DNA of 46,925 nucleotides from positions 1 to 46,925 of the forward strand of contig NZ_AVFL01000041.1 in NCBI RefSeq assembly GCF_000576635.1. The letters are read 5' to 3'. The notes beneath the pieces were generated by a model, which saw only the letters and a program-made list of their open reading frames with translations, was not told the origin of the DNA and searched no databases. The position numbers and the translations under genes are program-made. This DNA is from Skermanella stibiiresistens SB22. GTDB taxonomy: Bacteria; Pseudomonadota; Alphaproteobacteria; Azospirillales; Azospirillaceae. Shown here piece by piece: positions 15,669 through 24,654 of this stretch. The first letter of the stretch is position 1. Each line of letters starts with the position of its first letter.

Positions 15669-17506
15669 CGCATGATCTCCCCGCGCTGCGTCGTCCGCAG
15701 GACGCTCTCCGTGAAGGCGTTGATCGAGACGTACTGGGCGAAGAAGTGGTTCAGCACCGCGGCGAAGGGAAAACAACCGATGCCCTCGAAGGCGGCCTCA
15801 TCAAGCGCCATCTCGATCTCCAGGCCGCGCGCCATCGCCGCGAGCCCGCCCGAAGGAAGGCGGCGGACGATGGGACGCGAGCGGATGTTGCGCGTGCCCG
15901 CGACCTGCCGCATGGCGCTGGCGTCGCTGGGATCGGCGTATAGCCGGAGCAGCGCCCTCAAGGCGTCGGCTCCCCCGTCCTCGCTATCGGTGAGCGACAG
16001 ATGGTTGAGCGAGAGATGACTGATCAGATGCCAGGCGACCTCTCCTTCGGCAGGCGACGGGCGCGGTCTGGTGGGACCGGCGATGCAGCGGATTCGGGCG
16101 ACCGGTGCTCCGATTTCCAGGGTGAAATCGGTTTCGCCGCGACCGAGAGGCATCAGCAGCGGCAGGTCCCGGTTGGTACACAGGCACCGGACAGCCAGTT
16201 GCCGCAGGCTGGGACGGTAGGGTGCCGCGTGAGCGTCGACGATGGAGACGAAGACGTCGCTCCCCCCATACGATGTCCGCCGCCCTTCCCTTTGCTCGCG
16301 GCTGGAGATCAGCCGAGGTGCCCGCCGGATCGTATAATAGGAGCCGCCGGCCGCTTTCGGTTCGAGGTCCTCGATGGCGTAAAAGGAACGGAAGACCGTG
16401 GCGGTGGATCCGTCGTCGTGTTCACCCTGGACATCAAGGACGGAATGCACCTCGACATCGAGCGGACGGACCCGATCGACGGGAAGATGGTGCTCGAAAG
16501 TCCTCTCGCTGACGACGACACGATCCGCCTGCCGTTCGAACAGGTTGATGATCGGGCTGGCGAACAGGACCACGGAATCCCGGCTGAGGCCCCGTTGCAG
16601 CCGTGGCTCGATCCGGCGGAGCAGGAAGACGAGTTCGAGTTCCTCGCCGCTCGACGATCGAACGGGGTCCGCCAGCCCGCCGATTTCCACGAACAAGGCC
16701 CGTTCCGGCAGGGCGAAGTATTCCTGCAATGCCCGATAGCCGGTGAAGGACCGTGCCGGGAAGGGCAGCAGCGCCTCATCGTCGCCGAGCCCGGCATGCC
16801 GGACATGGGCGGCGGCGATCACCTCCTGCCAGGGCGAGGGCCGGACAGTGGGCCGGGCGACGACAGCCGTGACATCGGCCAGGAGCTGTTCGGCCAGAGC
16901 CCCGCCGGTACCGCCCGCCGGCGGCAGGTAGATCCGGAGCGACTTCAGCTTCAGGCGGTCGAAGGGCATGCCGTTGGTCGTGCGAAGCCTCACCCGCAGG
17001 GCGGCCGCCATCCGATGCCGCCTGTCGATCGCCAGTCCCGATAGCTCGGTTGCCGCCGCGAAATAATCGACGGCGGCGACCGTGATCGGCCAGAGATGGA
17101 CATCCTGGGCGGTCCTGAACTCGCATTGGGTAACGGCATCGGCGGCCAGTTGCCCCACCAGCGACGTCCCGCGCGGTATGACGTAGCCGTTCTCCAGCCG
17201 ACCGCCCTCGCGGTCCGGATCGAACCGCGCGATGCCCAGCGACGGCGTCGGCGCCAGGAAATGGGGGTAGACCATTTCCAGCAGGTGCTGGGTGAACACG
17301 GGAAAACGGGCGTCGAGCTTGAGCTGGACGCGCGCGGCCAGGAAGGCGAAGCCTTCGAGCAGGCGTTCGACATAGGGGTCGGAGACTTCGGCCGTGTCCA
17401 TGCCGAGCCGGCCGGCGATCTTGGGAAAGGAGCGGGCGAACTCGCTTCCCATCTCCTTGATGTGGCGAAGCTCCTGATTGTAGAAGCGCAGGAACGTTTC
17501 GTTCAT
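15632..17506 (-). CDS. tssF: T6SS baseplate protein TssF (VasA/ImpG)
   Basis: This 624-residue protein is the usual TssF length. The N-terminus MNETFLRFYNQELRHIKEMG with EFARSFPKIAGRLG and DPYVERLLEGFAFLAARVQ is diagnostic, as is the segment HLLEMVYPHFLAPTPSLGIA. It starts immediately after the tssE stop and overlaps tssG, consistent with translational coupling. TssF forms the main wedge of the T6SS baseplate with TssG. No frame break or missing block was seen. Confidence 0.92.
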   Translation of the reverse strand: MNETFLRFYNQELRHIKEMGSEFARSFPKIAGRLGMDTAEVSDPYVERLLEGFAFLAARVQLKLDARFPVFTQHLLEMVYPHFLAPTPSLGIARFDPDREGGRLENGYVIPRGTSLVGQLAADAVTQCEFRTAQDVHLWPITVAAVDYFAAATELSGLAIDRRHRMAAALRVRLRTTNGMPFDRLKLKSLRIYLPPAGGTGGALAEQLLADVTAVVARPTVRPSPWQEVIAAAHVRHAGLGDDEALLPFPARSFTGYRALQEYFALPERALFVEIGGLADPVRSSSGEELELVFLLRRIEPRLQRGLSRDSVVLFASPIINLFERQADRVVVSERTFEHHLPVDRVRPLDVEVHSVLDVQGEHDDGSTATVFRSFYAIEDLEPKAAGGSYYTIRRAPRLISSREQREGRRTSYGGSDVFVSIVDAHAAPYRPSLRQLAVRCLCTNRDLPLLMPLGRGETDFTLEIGAPVARIRCIAGPTRPRPSPAEGEVAWHLISHLSLNHLSLTDSEDGGADALRALLRLYADPSDASAMRQVAGTRNIRSRPIVRRLPSGGLAAMARGLEIEMALDEAAFEGIGCFPFAAVLNHFFAQYVSINAFTESVLRTTQRGEIMRWPMKLGRRRLA

Positions 17507-18004
17507 CTACTCCGCCTCGGTAAGTTGCTCGGCTATCCTGACGGTGTTGCGGTCCCGGTCCACTTCCGTCCGGAGCCTTAGGCGAAGCGGCACCGGCTCC
17601 GCCCACAGATCGGCCTCGATGATGAAGACCAGCGTGGTGTCGCTGGAGCCGGCCGGAAGCAGCTTGACCTGAACTCCGCTCATCAGGCGGGGCTCGAACA
17701 CGTTCAGCGCTTCCTGGATCGCCCGCTCGAAGTGGCCGCGGTCCATGGTGCCGCCGCCCTGCCCGGCCAGCGGCCGCACGCCGTAGTTCAGCACACCGGA
17801 CGCGACGTCAGGATATGCGGTGAGATCGACGGACGAGCCCAGCGGAGTCGCGTTCAACAGCCAGGAAACGTCGCGCAGGATGACGACGCGCAACTGCGAG
17901 AGCGAAAAGGTGCGCCCGCCGTCCTCGGACACTCCCTCCCCGCCGTCGGTAAGACGGTCCAGGAGCGAGGGCTGGACGAGATCGCGATAGCTGGCCTTGG
18001 GCAT
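17507..18004 (-). CDS. tssE: T6SS baseplate protein TssE (gp25-like lysozyme-fold)
   Basis: This 165-residue protein belongs to the phage T4 gp25 family. Landmarks are QPSLLDRLTD, the LRVVILRDVSWLLNATP segment, YPDVASGVLNYGVRPLAG, and the C-terminal strands around PLRLRLRTEVDRD. TssE nucleates sheath assembly at the baseplate. Its stop codon abuts the tssF ATG with no gap. Spacing to hcp upstream is about 46 bp. Confidence 0.9.
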   Translation of the reverse strand: MPKASYRDLVQPSLLDRLTDGGEGVSEDGGRTFSLSQLRVVILRDVSWLLNATPLGSSVDLTAYPDVASGVLNYGVRPLAGQGGGTMDRGHFERAIQEALNVFEPRLMSGVQVKLLPAGSSDTTLVFIIEADLWAEPVPLRLRLRTEVDRDRNTVRIAEQLTEAE

Positions 18005-18050
18005 ATGGGATGACCGGAGCAGGGGGAGGGGCTTCGAACCGGCGCGGCTA

Positions 18051-18584
18051 TTAGGTCACCTTATCGGTGGCGCTGTTGGCGATCTGGCTCCAGGCGCTTT
18101 CGCCGGCCTCGACCAATTGGCCAGCCTTGTCCTGCTTCTTGTAGGCGATCTTGCAGGCGCCGAAGCGGAAGACGATCGATTCCTCAGGGGCAGGATCGCC
18201 GTAACTCCACTCGATGCGTTCGACCGCCAGCATGGAGAAGGTCCAGGTCAGGAACACGTTGGACTGCGCCTGGGTGCCCGCGCCTTTGTCGCCGGTCGAT
18301 TTCAGCAACACCAATTGCACATTGTCGAAATGCGCGCCGCTGCCGCAGGCGACGAAGAGATCGGCGGACGCGGTATCCACCTGCTTCTTGATTGTAAACG
18401 CCTCGAACTCGGCCTTGCCGGCTCCGGCGCCAGCGGTGTGCGAGGTGATGTTCAACTTGTTCTCGAGCGAGAAGCTCCATTCGTCGCCAAGCGTGATCGC
18501 ATTGGTCTTCAGCTTCGACTCACCCTTGGGATGAATGCCGCTCTTCGAGGCTTGGGTGAAGAGAAGATAGGCATCGAAAGACAT
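18051..18584 (-). CDS. hcp: T6SS tube protein Hcp (TssD)
   Basis: This 177-residue Hcp1-family protein polymerises into hexameric rings that form the expelled inner tube. It begins MSFDAYLLFTQASKSGIHPKGES, then KTNAITLGDEWSFSLENK, and holds KAEFEAFTIKKQVDTASADLF and the C-terminal FRFGACKIAYKKQD. Its placement between tssC and tssE in the same operon is common for alphaproteobacteria. No C-terminal effector extension is present. It is the only hcp in the window. Confidence 0.92.
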   Translation of the reverse strand: MSFDAYLLFTQASKSGIHPKGESKLKTNAITLGDEWSFSLENKLNITSHTAGAGAGKAEFEAFTIKKQVDTASADLFVACGSGAHFDNVQLVLLKSTGDKGAGTQAQSNVFLTWTFSMLAVERIEWSYGDPAPEESIVFRFGACKIAYKKQDKAGQLVEAGESAWSQIANSATDKVT

Positions 18585-18618
18585 GATGAACTCCGGTGGA
18601 GATGAATAATTCTAGAAA

Positions 18619-20118
18619 TCACGCCAGCTTGGTGGAAGGCAGCCGGGAGACGAGGCGAAGCGAAACCGTCAGCCCTTCGAGCTGGAAATGCGGTCTCAGG
18701 TAGAATCGGGCCTGGTAATAACCTGGATTGTCCTGGACTTCCTCGACGATGACCTCGGCGGCGGCCAGGGGTTTCTTCGCCTTGTCCTCCTCGCTCGCGA
18801 GGTTCGGCGACGAATGGACGTAGTTCTGTATCCAACGATTGAGCCAAGCCTCGACATCCGACCGGTCCTTGAAGGAACCGATCTTGTCGCGCACCAGACA
18901 CTTCAGGTAATGGGCGAAGCGCGATGTCGCGAACATGTAAGGCAGCCTGGCGCTCAGTTCGGCATTGGCCGAGGCGTCCGGATCGTCGTACTTGATCGGC
19001 TTGTTGAGGGTCTGTGCCCCGATGAACACCGCCATGTCGGTGTTCTTCCGGTGAAGCATCGGCAGCAACCCGTTCTTGGAAAGCTCCGCCTCGCGCCGGT
19101 CGCTGATCGCGATCTCGGTCGGGCATTTCAAGTCCACGCCGCCGTCGTCGCTCGGAAAGGTATGGGCGGGAAGTCCCTCGACCAAACCACCGGACTCGAC
19201 CCCTCGGATCTGAGACATCCAGCCATACAGTTTGTAGGAGCGCGTGATGTTGACGCCCATCGCGTAGGCGGCGTTGCACCAGAGGTATTTGCCGCTGTCG
19301 CCGCCATCGACATCCTCTTCGAAGGCGAATTCCGCGACGGGGTCGGTCTTGCTGCCGTAGGGCAGCCGTCCGAGCGTGCGGGGCAAGGTCAGCGCGATGT
19401 AACGCGAATCCTCGGAGTCACGCAGCGATCGCCAGGCCGCGTATTCCGGCGTCTGGAAGATCTTGGTGAGATCGCGCGGATTGGCGAGTTCCTGCCAGGA
19501 CTCCATGTTGAGGAGCTGAGGGGCCGCCGCCGCGATGAAGGGGGCATGCGCCGCCGCCGCGATCTGACCCAGCGACGCGAGCAGCTCGACGTCGGGCGGC
19601 GTGTGGTCGAAGTGGAAGTCGCCGATCAGGCAGCCATAAGGCTCGCCGCCGATCTGGCCGAACTCCTCTTCGTAGATCTTCTTGAACAGCGGGCTTTGAT
19701 CCCAGGCGATCCCCCGGTACTTCCGCGCGGAACGCGCCAGTTCCTTCTTGCTGGTGTTCAGCACCCGGATCTTCAGGGTTTCGTCGGTTTCGGTGTTGGA
19801 GACGAGCTGGTGAAGCCCACGCCATGCCGCTTCCAACTGCTGGAAATCGGGATGATGGATGATCAGGTTCAACTGTTCGGTCAGCTTGCGGTCGAGTTCC
19901 GCGACGATCGCCTGGATCGTGGCGACGGCATCGTCGCCGATCAGTCGGGTTTCGGCCAGCGCCTGCCCTGCCAGGGTGCCCACCGCGCGCTCGATCGCGT
20001 CGCGGTACTGTTCGGTGCGCGGCTTGAACTCGCGCTGAAGGAGCTGGGCGAAGCCATCGTCGGTCAGGATGGCTTCCGCGACAGGCGCTGTGGCTTGCCG
20101 AATCTGGTCCGGGCTCAT
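18619..20118 (-). CDS. tssC: T6SS contractile sheath large subunit TssC (VipB)
   Basis: This 499-residue large sheath subunit starts with the ATG at 20118 that overlaps the tssB stop as ATGA; the frame is open far upstream, but that part is out-of-frame tssB. Landmarks are LNLIIHHPDFQQLEAAWRGL, KIYEEEFGQIGGEPYGCLIG, SRYIALTLPRTLGRLPYG, LWCNAAYAMGVNITRSYK and the C-terminal YYQARFYLRPHFQLEGL. Together with TssB it forms the sheath that contracts to fire the tube and is then disassembled by TssH. Confidence 0.93.
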   Translation of the reverse strand: MSPDQIRQATAPVAEAILTDDGFAQLLQREFKPRTEQYRDAIERAVGTLAGQALAETRLIGDDAVATIQAIVAELDRKLTEQLNLIIHHPDFQQLEAAWRGLHQLVSNTETDETLKIRVLNTSKKELARSARKYRGIAWDQSPLFKKIYEEEFGQIGGEPYGCLIGDFHFDHTPPDVELLASLGQIAAAAHAPFIAAAAPQLLNMESWQELANPRDLTKIFQTPEYAAWRSLRDSEDSRYIALTLPRTLGRLPYGSKTDPVAEFAFEEDVDGGDSGKYLWCNAAYAMGVNITRSYKLYGWMSQIRGVESGGLVEGLPAHTFPSDDGGVDLKCPTEIAISDRREAELSKNGLLPMLHRKNTDMAVFIGAQTLNKPIKYDDPDASANAELSARLPYMFATSRFAHYLKCLVRDKIGSFKDRSDVEAWLNRWIQNYVHSSPNLASEEDKAKKPLAAAEVIVEEVQDNPGYYQARFYLRPHFQLEGLTVSLRLVSRLPSTKLA

Positions 20119-20660
20119 GACTGTGCTTCTCCATCGTCCGATGCGGCGTTCTCTTCGGGGCTGGCCAAAGTGCCGGCCCTGGCCGAGACGGCCTTCAGCA
20201 ACTCGGGGTCGGCGAGAAGCTGGCCCAGCAGGCGTTCGGCGCCGCTCTTGCCGTCCATGTATGTCAGCAGGTTGCCAAGCTCCGTCCGGGCATCCAGGAG
20301 CTTCCGGAGCGCATCGACCCGGCGCGCCACGGCGGCCGGCGAGAAGTCGTCCATCTGTTCGAACGTCAGATCGACCGGCAGGCTTCCTTCTCCGGTCAGG
20401 GAGTTTTCGACGCTGATCGCCACCCGTGGCTTCATCGAGCGCAGACGGGCATCGAAGTTGTCGATATCGATCTCGACCATCTTGCGATCGGCCAGATCCG
20501 GCAGCGGCTCGACGCGCTTCCCGGAAAGATCGGCCATCACCCCCACGACGAAAGGCAACTGCACCTTCCGCTCGCTGCCGTAGAGCTCGACGTCGTACTC
20601 GATCTGGACACGGGGCGCCCGGTTGCGGCGGATGAATTTCTGACTGCTTGCTTTCAACAT
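20115..20660 (-). CDS. tssB: T6SS contractile sheath small subunit TssB (VipA)
   Basis: This 181-residue small sheath subunit contains SSQKFIRRNRAPRVQIEYDV, LPFVVGVMADLSG, FVEID-type strand KMVEIDIDNFDARLRSMKPR, LTFEQMDDFSP and LLTYMDGKSGAERLL. Its stop overlaps the tssC start by 4 bp and tssA ends 3 bp upstream of its ATG, so tssA, tssB and tssC are translated from one message. Confidence 0.93.
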   Translation of the reverse strand: MLKASSQKFIRRNRAPRVQIEYDVELYGSERKVQLPFVVGVMADLSGKRVEPLPDLADRKMVEIDIDNFDARLRSMKPRVAISVENSLTGEGSLPVDLTFEQMDDFSPAAVARRVDALRKLLDARTELGNLLTYMDGKSGAERLLGQLLADPELLKAVSARAGTLASPEENAASDDGEAQS

Positions 20661-20663
20661 GAT

Positions 20664-21689
20664 CTAATCTTCGTCCTCTTCGATCGGTCCAAGACTGCGC
20701 AGCCCGGCCACGTTGCGGAACTGGGGAGCACCGTCGGGCGCCAGCTCCATCAGCAGCGCCAGAAAATCCCGCGACACCATCTGCTTGGCCCGCTCCAGCA
20801 GAATGGGGACGGGGCTCGACGGCTCGTTCGTGCGGTACCACTGGCAGATGCGGTCAAGCAGACCGATCACGTCGGCGCGGCTGGCGATGCCGCCGCTCAC
20901 CGGCTGCGGCGGATCGTCTTGCCGCCCGGCATCGATATCCACCGGATCGGCGGTGCGCCTGGGCCGGTGATCGTCGATCACCGACTTGACCTGCGCCAGC
21001 AAGTCCTTCAGCGGGTCCAGCCGGATCGTGTCGCCCGGTCCGACATGGGTCCGGATGCTGCCTTCGATGGCGGCCAGCGAGGCGAGGCAGGATGCGATTG
21101 CCGCGCTCGCCTCGTCGAGCGCCGCCGGACCGGTTTCGCCGAACGCTCCCTCGACCTGAGCCAGCGTCGGACCTTCGCCGTCCGGATTGCCATGCCGGAC
21201 CGCCTGCCAGTCGTTGAAGGCGAAGCTGCCGACGCCACGGGCCGCCGCAAGCGGGATACGCCGGATTTCGGCCAGCAATCCGGCTGAATCACGGAGGTTG
21301 GCCAGCGCGTTGAGGCGTATCGTCTGATCGTCCCCGTCGTCGGCGTCGGGAGCCGGATGCAGTTCGTCCCAGTAACCGTCCAGATAACCGGCAATCAGCG
21401 AGAGGCCGCCGGCAAGCCCGGCGAATCCCTCGGTAGCGAGCCAGGCACGAGCCAGGGCGACCGCGATGCGGATATCCTTGCCGCGCCCTGCTAGTTCGAC
21501 CCCCAGATCGGCGACATGCCGCCAATCCGGCGCTTCCCCGGCCACGGTCTGGTCGCCGGCCTGCCGCTCGGGGCCGGCACGGGTGGCGCGTTCGAACTCC
21601 AGGAAACCCGGATCGTAGTCCAGGGGCTCACCGCACGGTGATGCTCCGTCGATGGGCTCGAGCAATTCCGCATAATCAGCGCTCCGCAT
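20664..21689 (-). CDS. tssA: T6SS protein TssA (ImpA N-terminal domain)
   Basis: This 341-residue protein carries an ImpA_N domain: LEPIDGASPCGEPLDYDP at the N-terminus, PDWRHVADLGVELAGRGKDIR, then LARAWLATEGFAGLAGGLSLI and YWDELHPAPD. The C-terminal block with DRICQWYRTNEPSSPVP and LLERAKQMVSRDFLALLMEL marks the short TssA class. The frame is open to 21761, but the ATG at 21689 has AAGG nearby and gives the conserved start. TssA primes and caps sheath and tube assembly. It is the first gene of the leftward operon, facing tssK across a 270-bp promoter region. Confidence 0.9.
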   Translation of the reverse strand: MRSADYAELLEPIDGASPCGEPLDYDPGFLEFERATRAGPERQAGDQTVAGEAPDWRHVADLGVELAGRGKDIRIAVALARAWLATEGFAGLAGGLSLIAGYLDGYWDELHPAPDADDGDDQTIRLNALANLRDSAGLLAEIRRIPLAAARGVGSFAFNDWQAVRHGNPDGEGPTLAQVEGAFGETGPAALDEASAAIASCLASLAAIEGSIRTHVGPGDTIRLDPLKDLLAQVKSVIDDHRPRRTADPVDIDAGRQDDPPQPVSGGIASRADVIGLLDRICQWYRTNEPSSPVPILLERAKQMVSRDFLALLMELAPDGAPQFRNVAGLRSLGPIEEDED

Positions 21690-21959
21690 CTTTCGCCTTC
21701 CGGGCTTGCGATACTCCAGCGATGCCGATCCGATCGATCCGGTGGTCGTTCGACACCGCATGCCGGGATTATTAAGTCATCCACCTGGGAAGTTCGGCAT
21801 GCGGGATTGGCATATCGATATGCGGGCAATGAAACTACCCTAAATTACATTGACAAATATCAACATTACTTCAACGCATGGAAGAACAAGCCTGGACCTG
21901 TCTATGTTGAGGCCATCAAATCCAGGTTCCAACAAGTCCACAATAGGCGGGCCGCGCGA
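21690..21959. promoter_or_regulatory. Divergent T6SS promoter region with a perfect 14-bp palindrome
   Basis: This AT-rich 270-bp gap separates the two T6SS operons. It holds a perfect palindrome, GCATATCGATATGC, at 21810-21823, a candidate operator able to control both directions. A TTGACA at 21850-21855 could be a -35 for tssK, but no good -10 follows at 17 bp. The in-frame extension of tssK to 21807 is not coding-like. Confidence 0.5.
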
Positions 21960-23297
21960 ATGTCGTGGAACAACAAGGTCATCTGGTCGGAGGGATTGTT
22001 CCTGCGGCCGCAGCACCTTCAGCAAGCCGATCGCCACATGGAGAAGTTCGTACGCGGCCGGACCCAGGCGCTCCGTGGTTACGGCTGGGGGTTCACCGAA
22101 CTCCGGATCAACCGTGAACTGCTGAGCCTCGGCAAGATCGCCATCGAGCACGCGGCCGGCGTCATGGAGGACGGCACACCTTTCGCCATCCCCGACGAAG
22201 CCGACCAGCCGGCCCCCTTCGCTCCCCCCGGCAACCTGCGCAACGCGGTCATCCATCTGGCGCTGCCGGTCTATCAGCCGGGCGCCGCCGAAGCGGATGC
22301 CAGGACCGGAGATGAAGTCGTCACCCGCTACATGGTCGCTGAACAGGATCTCGCCGACGGCAATGCCGGAGAACGGGAGCAGGTCGCGATCGACATCGGC
22401 CGCCTGCGCTTCCGGCTGATCGCCGAAGGGGCCGAACGGACGGGCTTCATCTCCATGCCGATCCTCCGCCTGATCGAGGTCCGCGCCGACCATCAGGTCG
22501 TTCTCGACGAAAGCTTCGTTGCTCCGGCACTTGACTGCGCCTGCTCATCGGTACTGGCGAGCTACGTGACCGAGATCGAGGGCCTGCTCCATCACCGTGG
22601 CGAAGCCCTGGCGGCTCGGGTCTCGCAATCCGGGACCAAGGGCGTCGCGGAGATCACCGATTTCCTGATGCTCCAGATGATCAACCGTCACGAACCGTCC
22701 TTCGCTCATCTGAGCCGGAGTTCCACGGTGCATCCCGAGACGCTGTACGGCCTGATGGTTCAGCTTGCCGGCGAGCTTGCGACCTATGCCCGCTCGGACA
22801 AGCGGACGCCCTCCTACCCGACATACCGGCACGAGGATCTGGCGGCGACGTTCCAGCCCGTCATCCAGTCGGTCCGCCAGTCGCTGAACACCGTCCTGGA
22901 GCAAACGGCGATCCAGGTTCCGCTCCGAGAGCACAGGTATGGAATTCACTTGGCCGAAGTGAACGATCGGACCCTGTTCCGGACCTCGGCCTTCGTGCTG
23001 GCGGTCCGCGCCGATGTCGAAGCGGAGCGGCTGCGCCGCGCCTTCCCGTCCCAGGTGAAGATCGGCCCGGTCGAAAGGATCAAGGAACTGGTCAATGTGG
23101 CTTTGCCGGGAATGGTCGTCGATCCGCTTCCGGTGGCGCCGCGCCAGATCCCGTTCCATGTCGGCGTGACCTATTTCGAGATCGACCGGAACAGCACCGT
23201 CTGGAAGGAAATGCAGACCTCCGGCGGTCTGGCCCTGCATGTCGCGGGTGATTTTCCAAACCTCGAAATGACCCTCTGGGCGATCCGCGGCGATTGA
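21960..23297 (+). CDS. tssK: T6SS baseplate-membrane connector TssK
   Basis: This 445-residue TssK starts MSWNNKVIWSEGLFLRPQHL, diagnostic for the family; the frame is open to 21807, but the upstream part lies in the promoter region. Other landmarks are LRGYGWGFTELRINRELL, ITDFLMLQMINRHEPSFAHL, LYGLMVQLAGELATYA and the C-terminal VGVTYFEIDRNSTVWKEM. TssK docks the baseplate to the TssL/TssM membrane complex. It is the first gene of the rightward operon. Confidence 0.93.
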   Translation: MSWNNKVIWSEGLFLRPQHLQQADRHMEKFVRGRTQALRGYGWGFTELRINRELLSLGKIAIEHAAGVMEDGTPFAIPDEADQPAPFAPPGNLRNAVIHLALPVYQPGAAEADARTGDEVVTRYMVAEQDLADGNAGEREQVAIDIGRLRFRLIAEGAERTGFISMPILRLIEVRADHQVVLDESFVAPALDCACSSVLASYVTEIEGLLHHRGEALAARVSQSGTKGVAEITDFLMLQMINRHEPSFAHLSRSSTVHPETLYGLMVQLAGELATYARSDKRTPSYPTYRHEDLAATFQPVIQSVRQSLNTVLEQTAIQVPLREHRYGIHLAEVNDRTLFRTSAFVLAVRADVEAERLRRAFPSQVKIGPVERIKELVNVALPGMVVDPLPVAPRQIPFHVGVTYFEIDRNSTVWKEMQTSGGLALHVAGDFPNLEMTLWAIRGD

Positions 23298-23355
23298 GCG
23301 CCGCGACCGGTCCATTTGCCCCGCTCATCCGTCCCATTCGTGGAGGCACGAACCC

Positions 23356-24654
23356 ATGCCATTGGTCTTGCGCGTCGAGGGGCCGGGAACGATCCGGTAC
23401 CGTGGATCGGACCTGCCCGAGCTGATCGAGATCGACGACCGGCTGACGGTCGGCCGCGACGAGAACAACGACCTCGTCCTGAGCGACGAACAGCGGGGCA
23501 TCTCGACCGAGCACTGCCGCATCGAACGGATCGACCGGGGATACACGGTGTCCGACCGCAGCCGCAACGGCACCTTCCTCAATGACGACACCGTTGCGAT
23601 CGGACCTGACAAGAATCCTCCGCTGGATGCCGGCGACCTGATCCGGATCGGCACATTCGCCCTTCATGTCGTCTCGGTACAGGCGCCGATACCGCTGTCA
23701 GCCCTGGATGAACCGGACCTTCCGCCCGCCGTTCCGAACGTCGAGCCTGTTTCCGAACCGTCATTCCCCGGCCCGGCGCAATCGGTGTGGCCGCTCGACG
23801 ACGACGAAGCGCCGGCCGAAGACATGACCTTCCGGGACGCCGCCGACAGGAATGCCTTCGCGGACCACCTGCGGCCGGAAGCTTCGGCCTTCGTCGCACC
23901 CGTCGTCGGGCACGAGCGGATTCCGGACGACTGGGAGTTTTCAGCCGAAACGCCGTCCCGCGACATCGGAAGGATCGACCGGCCTCCGCCGGCTGCCGGT
24001 TCCGAACCAAGCCTCATCGACAAGCCGGCCCTCATCGAAAAGCCGGTCGGGGACCCGGCGTCCAAAGCGGTCGATGCGATGCTCAACATCTGCGGGTTGA
24101 CCCGAGGCGACGTACCGGACGACCGCCTTGTCGAAGTGATGAGCCGCATGGCTCACGCCTTCCGCATAGCGGTCGGCAATCTCCACGACATGCTGGTCGC
24201 ACGCTCGGAAGCCAAGCGGGAATTCGGGGCCGAGCGGACGATGATCGCGCGGCTGGACAACAATGCGCTGAAGTTTCCCATGGACCTGAACGCCGCCCTG
24301 CGGACGCTGATGATGAACGACGTTGCCGGCTTCCTACCGGCCGAACGGGCGGTCGGCCAGGCATTCGACGATATCAAGGCACATCAGGTAAGCCTGCTGG
24401 CCGCTACCCAGGCGACACTTCAGATGCTGGTGCGCCAGTTGGCGCCCGGATCGGTCACCGCCGGCATGACACGCGGCCCCGACGCCGGATGGGTGCCGGT
24501 CCTTGGCAAGGCGCGCGCCTGGGACCGTTATGTCCAGTTGCACGGCAGGATCGACGACGATCTCGCGGCCGGCGACATGAAGATGCCGGGGGATCAGCCA
24601 TTCCGCCGAAGGGCGAAGACCGCATCTCCCGCAACCGGGGGATCGACGCCATGA
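23356..24654 (+). CDS. tagH: T6SS FHA-domain protein TagH
   Basis: This 432-residue cytoplasmic protein has an N-terminal forkhead-associated domain (about residues 25-100: LTVGRDENNDLVLSD, ISTEHCRIE, DRSRNGTFLND), which reads phosphothreonine. A proline- and acid-rich linker leads to the C-terminal TagH block with LEVMSRMAHAFRIAVGNL-type helices and a later PERAVGQAFDDIKAHQVSLL-like segment. GGAGG nine bases upstream supports the start. In other T6SS an FHA protein (Fha) is phosphorylated by a Ser/Thr kinase to trigger assembly, and such a kinase lies at 31285. The stop overlaps the tssL start as ATGA. Confidence 0.88.
   Translation: MPLVLRVEGPGTIRYRGSDLPELIEIDDRLTVGRDENNDLVLSDEQRGISTEHCRIERIDRGYTVSDRSRNGTFLNDDTVAIGPDKNPPLDAGDLIRIGTFALHVVSVQAPIPLSALDEPDLPPAVPNVEPVSEPSFPGPAQSVWPLDDDEAPAEDMTFRDAADRNAFADHLRPEASAFVAPVVGHERIPDDWEFSAETPSRDIGRIDRPPPAAGSEPSLIDKPALIEKPVGDPASKAVDAMLNICGLTRGDVPDDRLVEVMSRMAHAFRIAVGNLHDMLVARSEAKREFGAERTMIARLDNNALKFPMDLNAALRTLMMNDVAGFLPAERAVGQAFDDIKAHQVSLLAATQATLQMLVRQLAPGSVTAGMTRGPDAGWVPVLGKARAWDRYVQLHGRIDDDLAAGDMKMPGDQPFRRRAKTASPATGGSTP

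Noticed and set aside
18688-20583. 631-codon rightward frame opposite tssC and tssB
   Set aside because: Mirror image of conserved sheath genes; composition is typical of an antisense shadow.
21808-21825. Sigma-54 promoter (TGGCAT...GC) for tssK
   Set aside because: The distance between GG and GC is 11 bases, not 10, and the element is better described as a palindrome.
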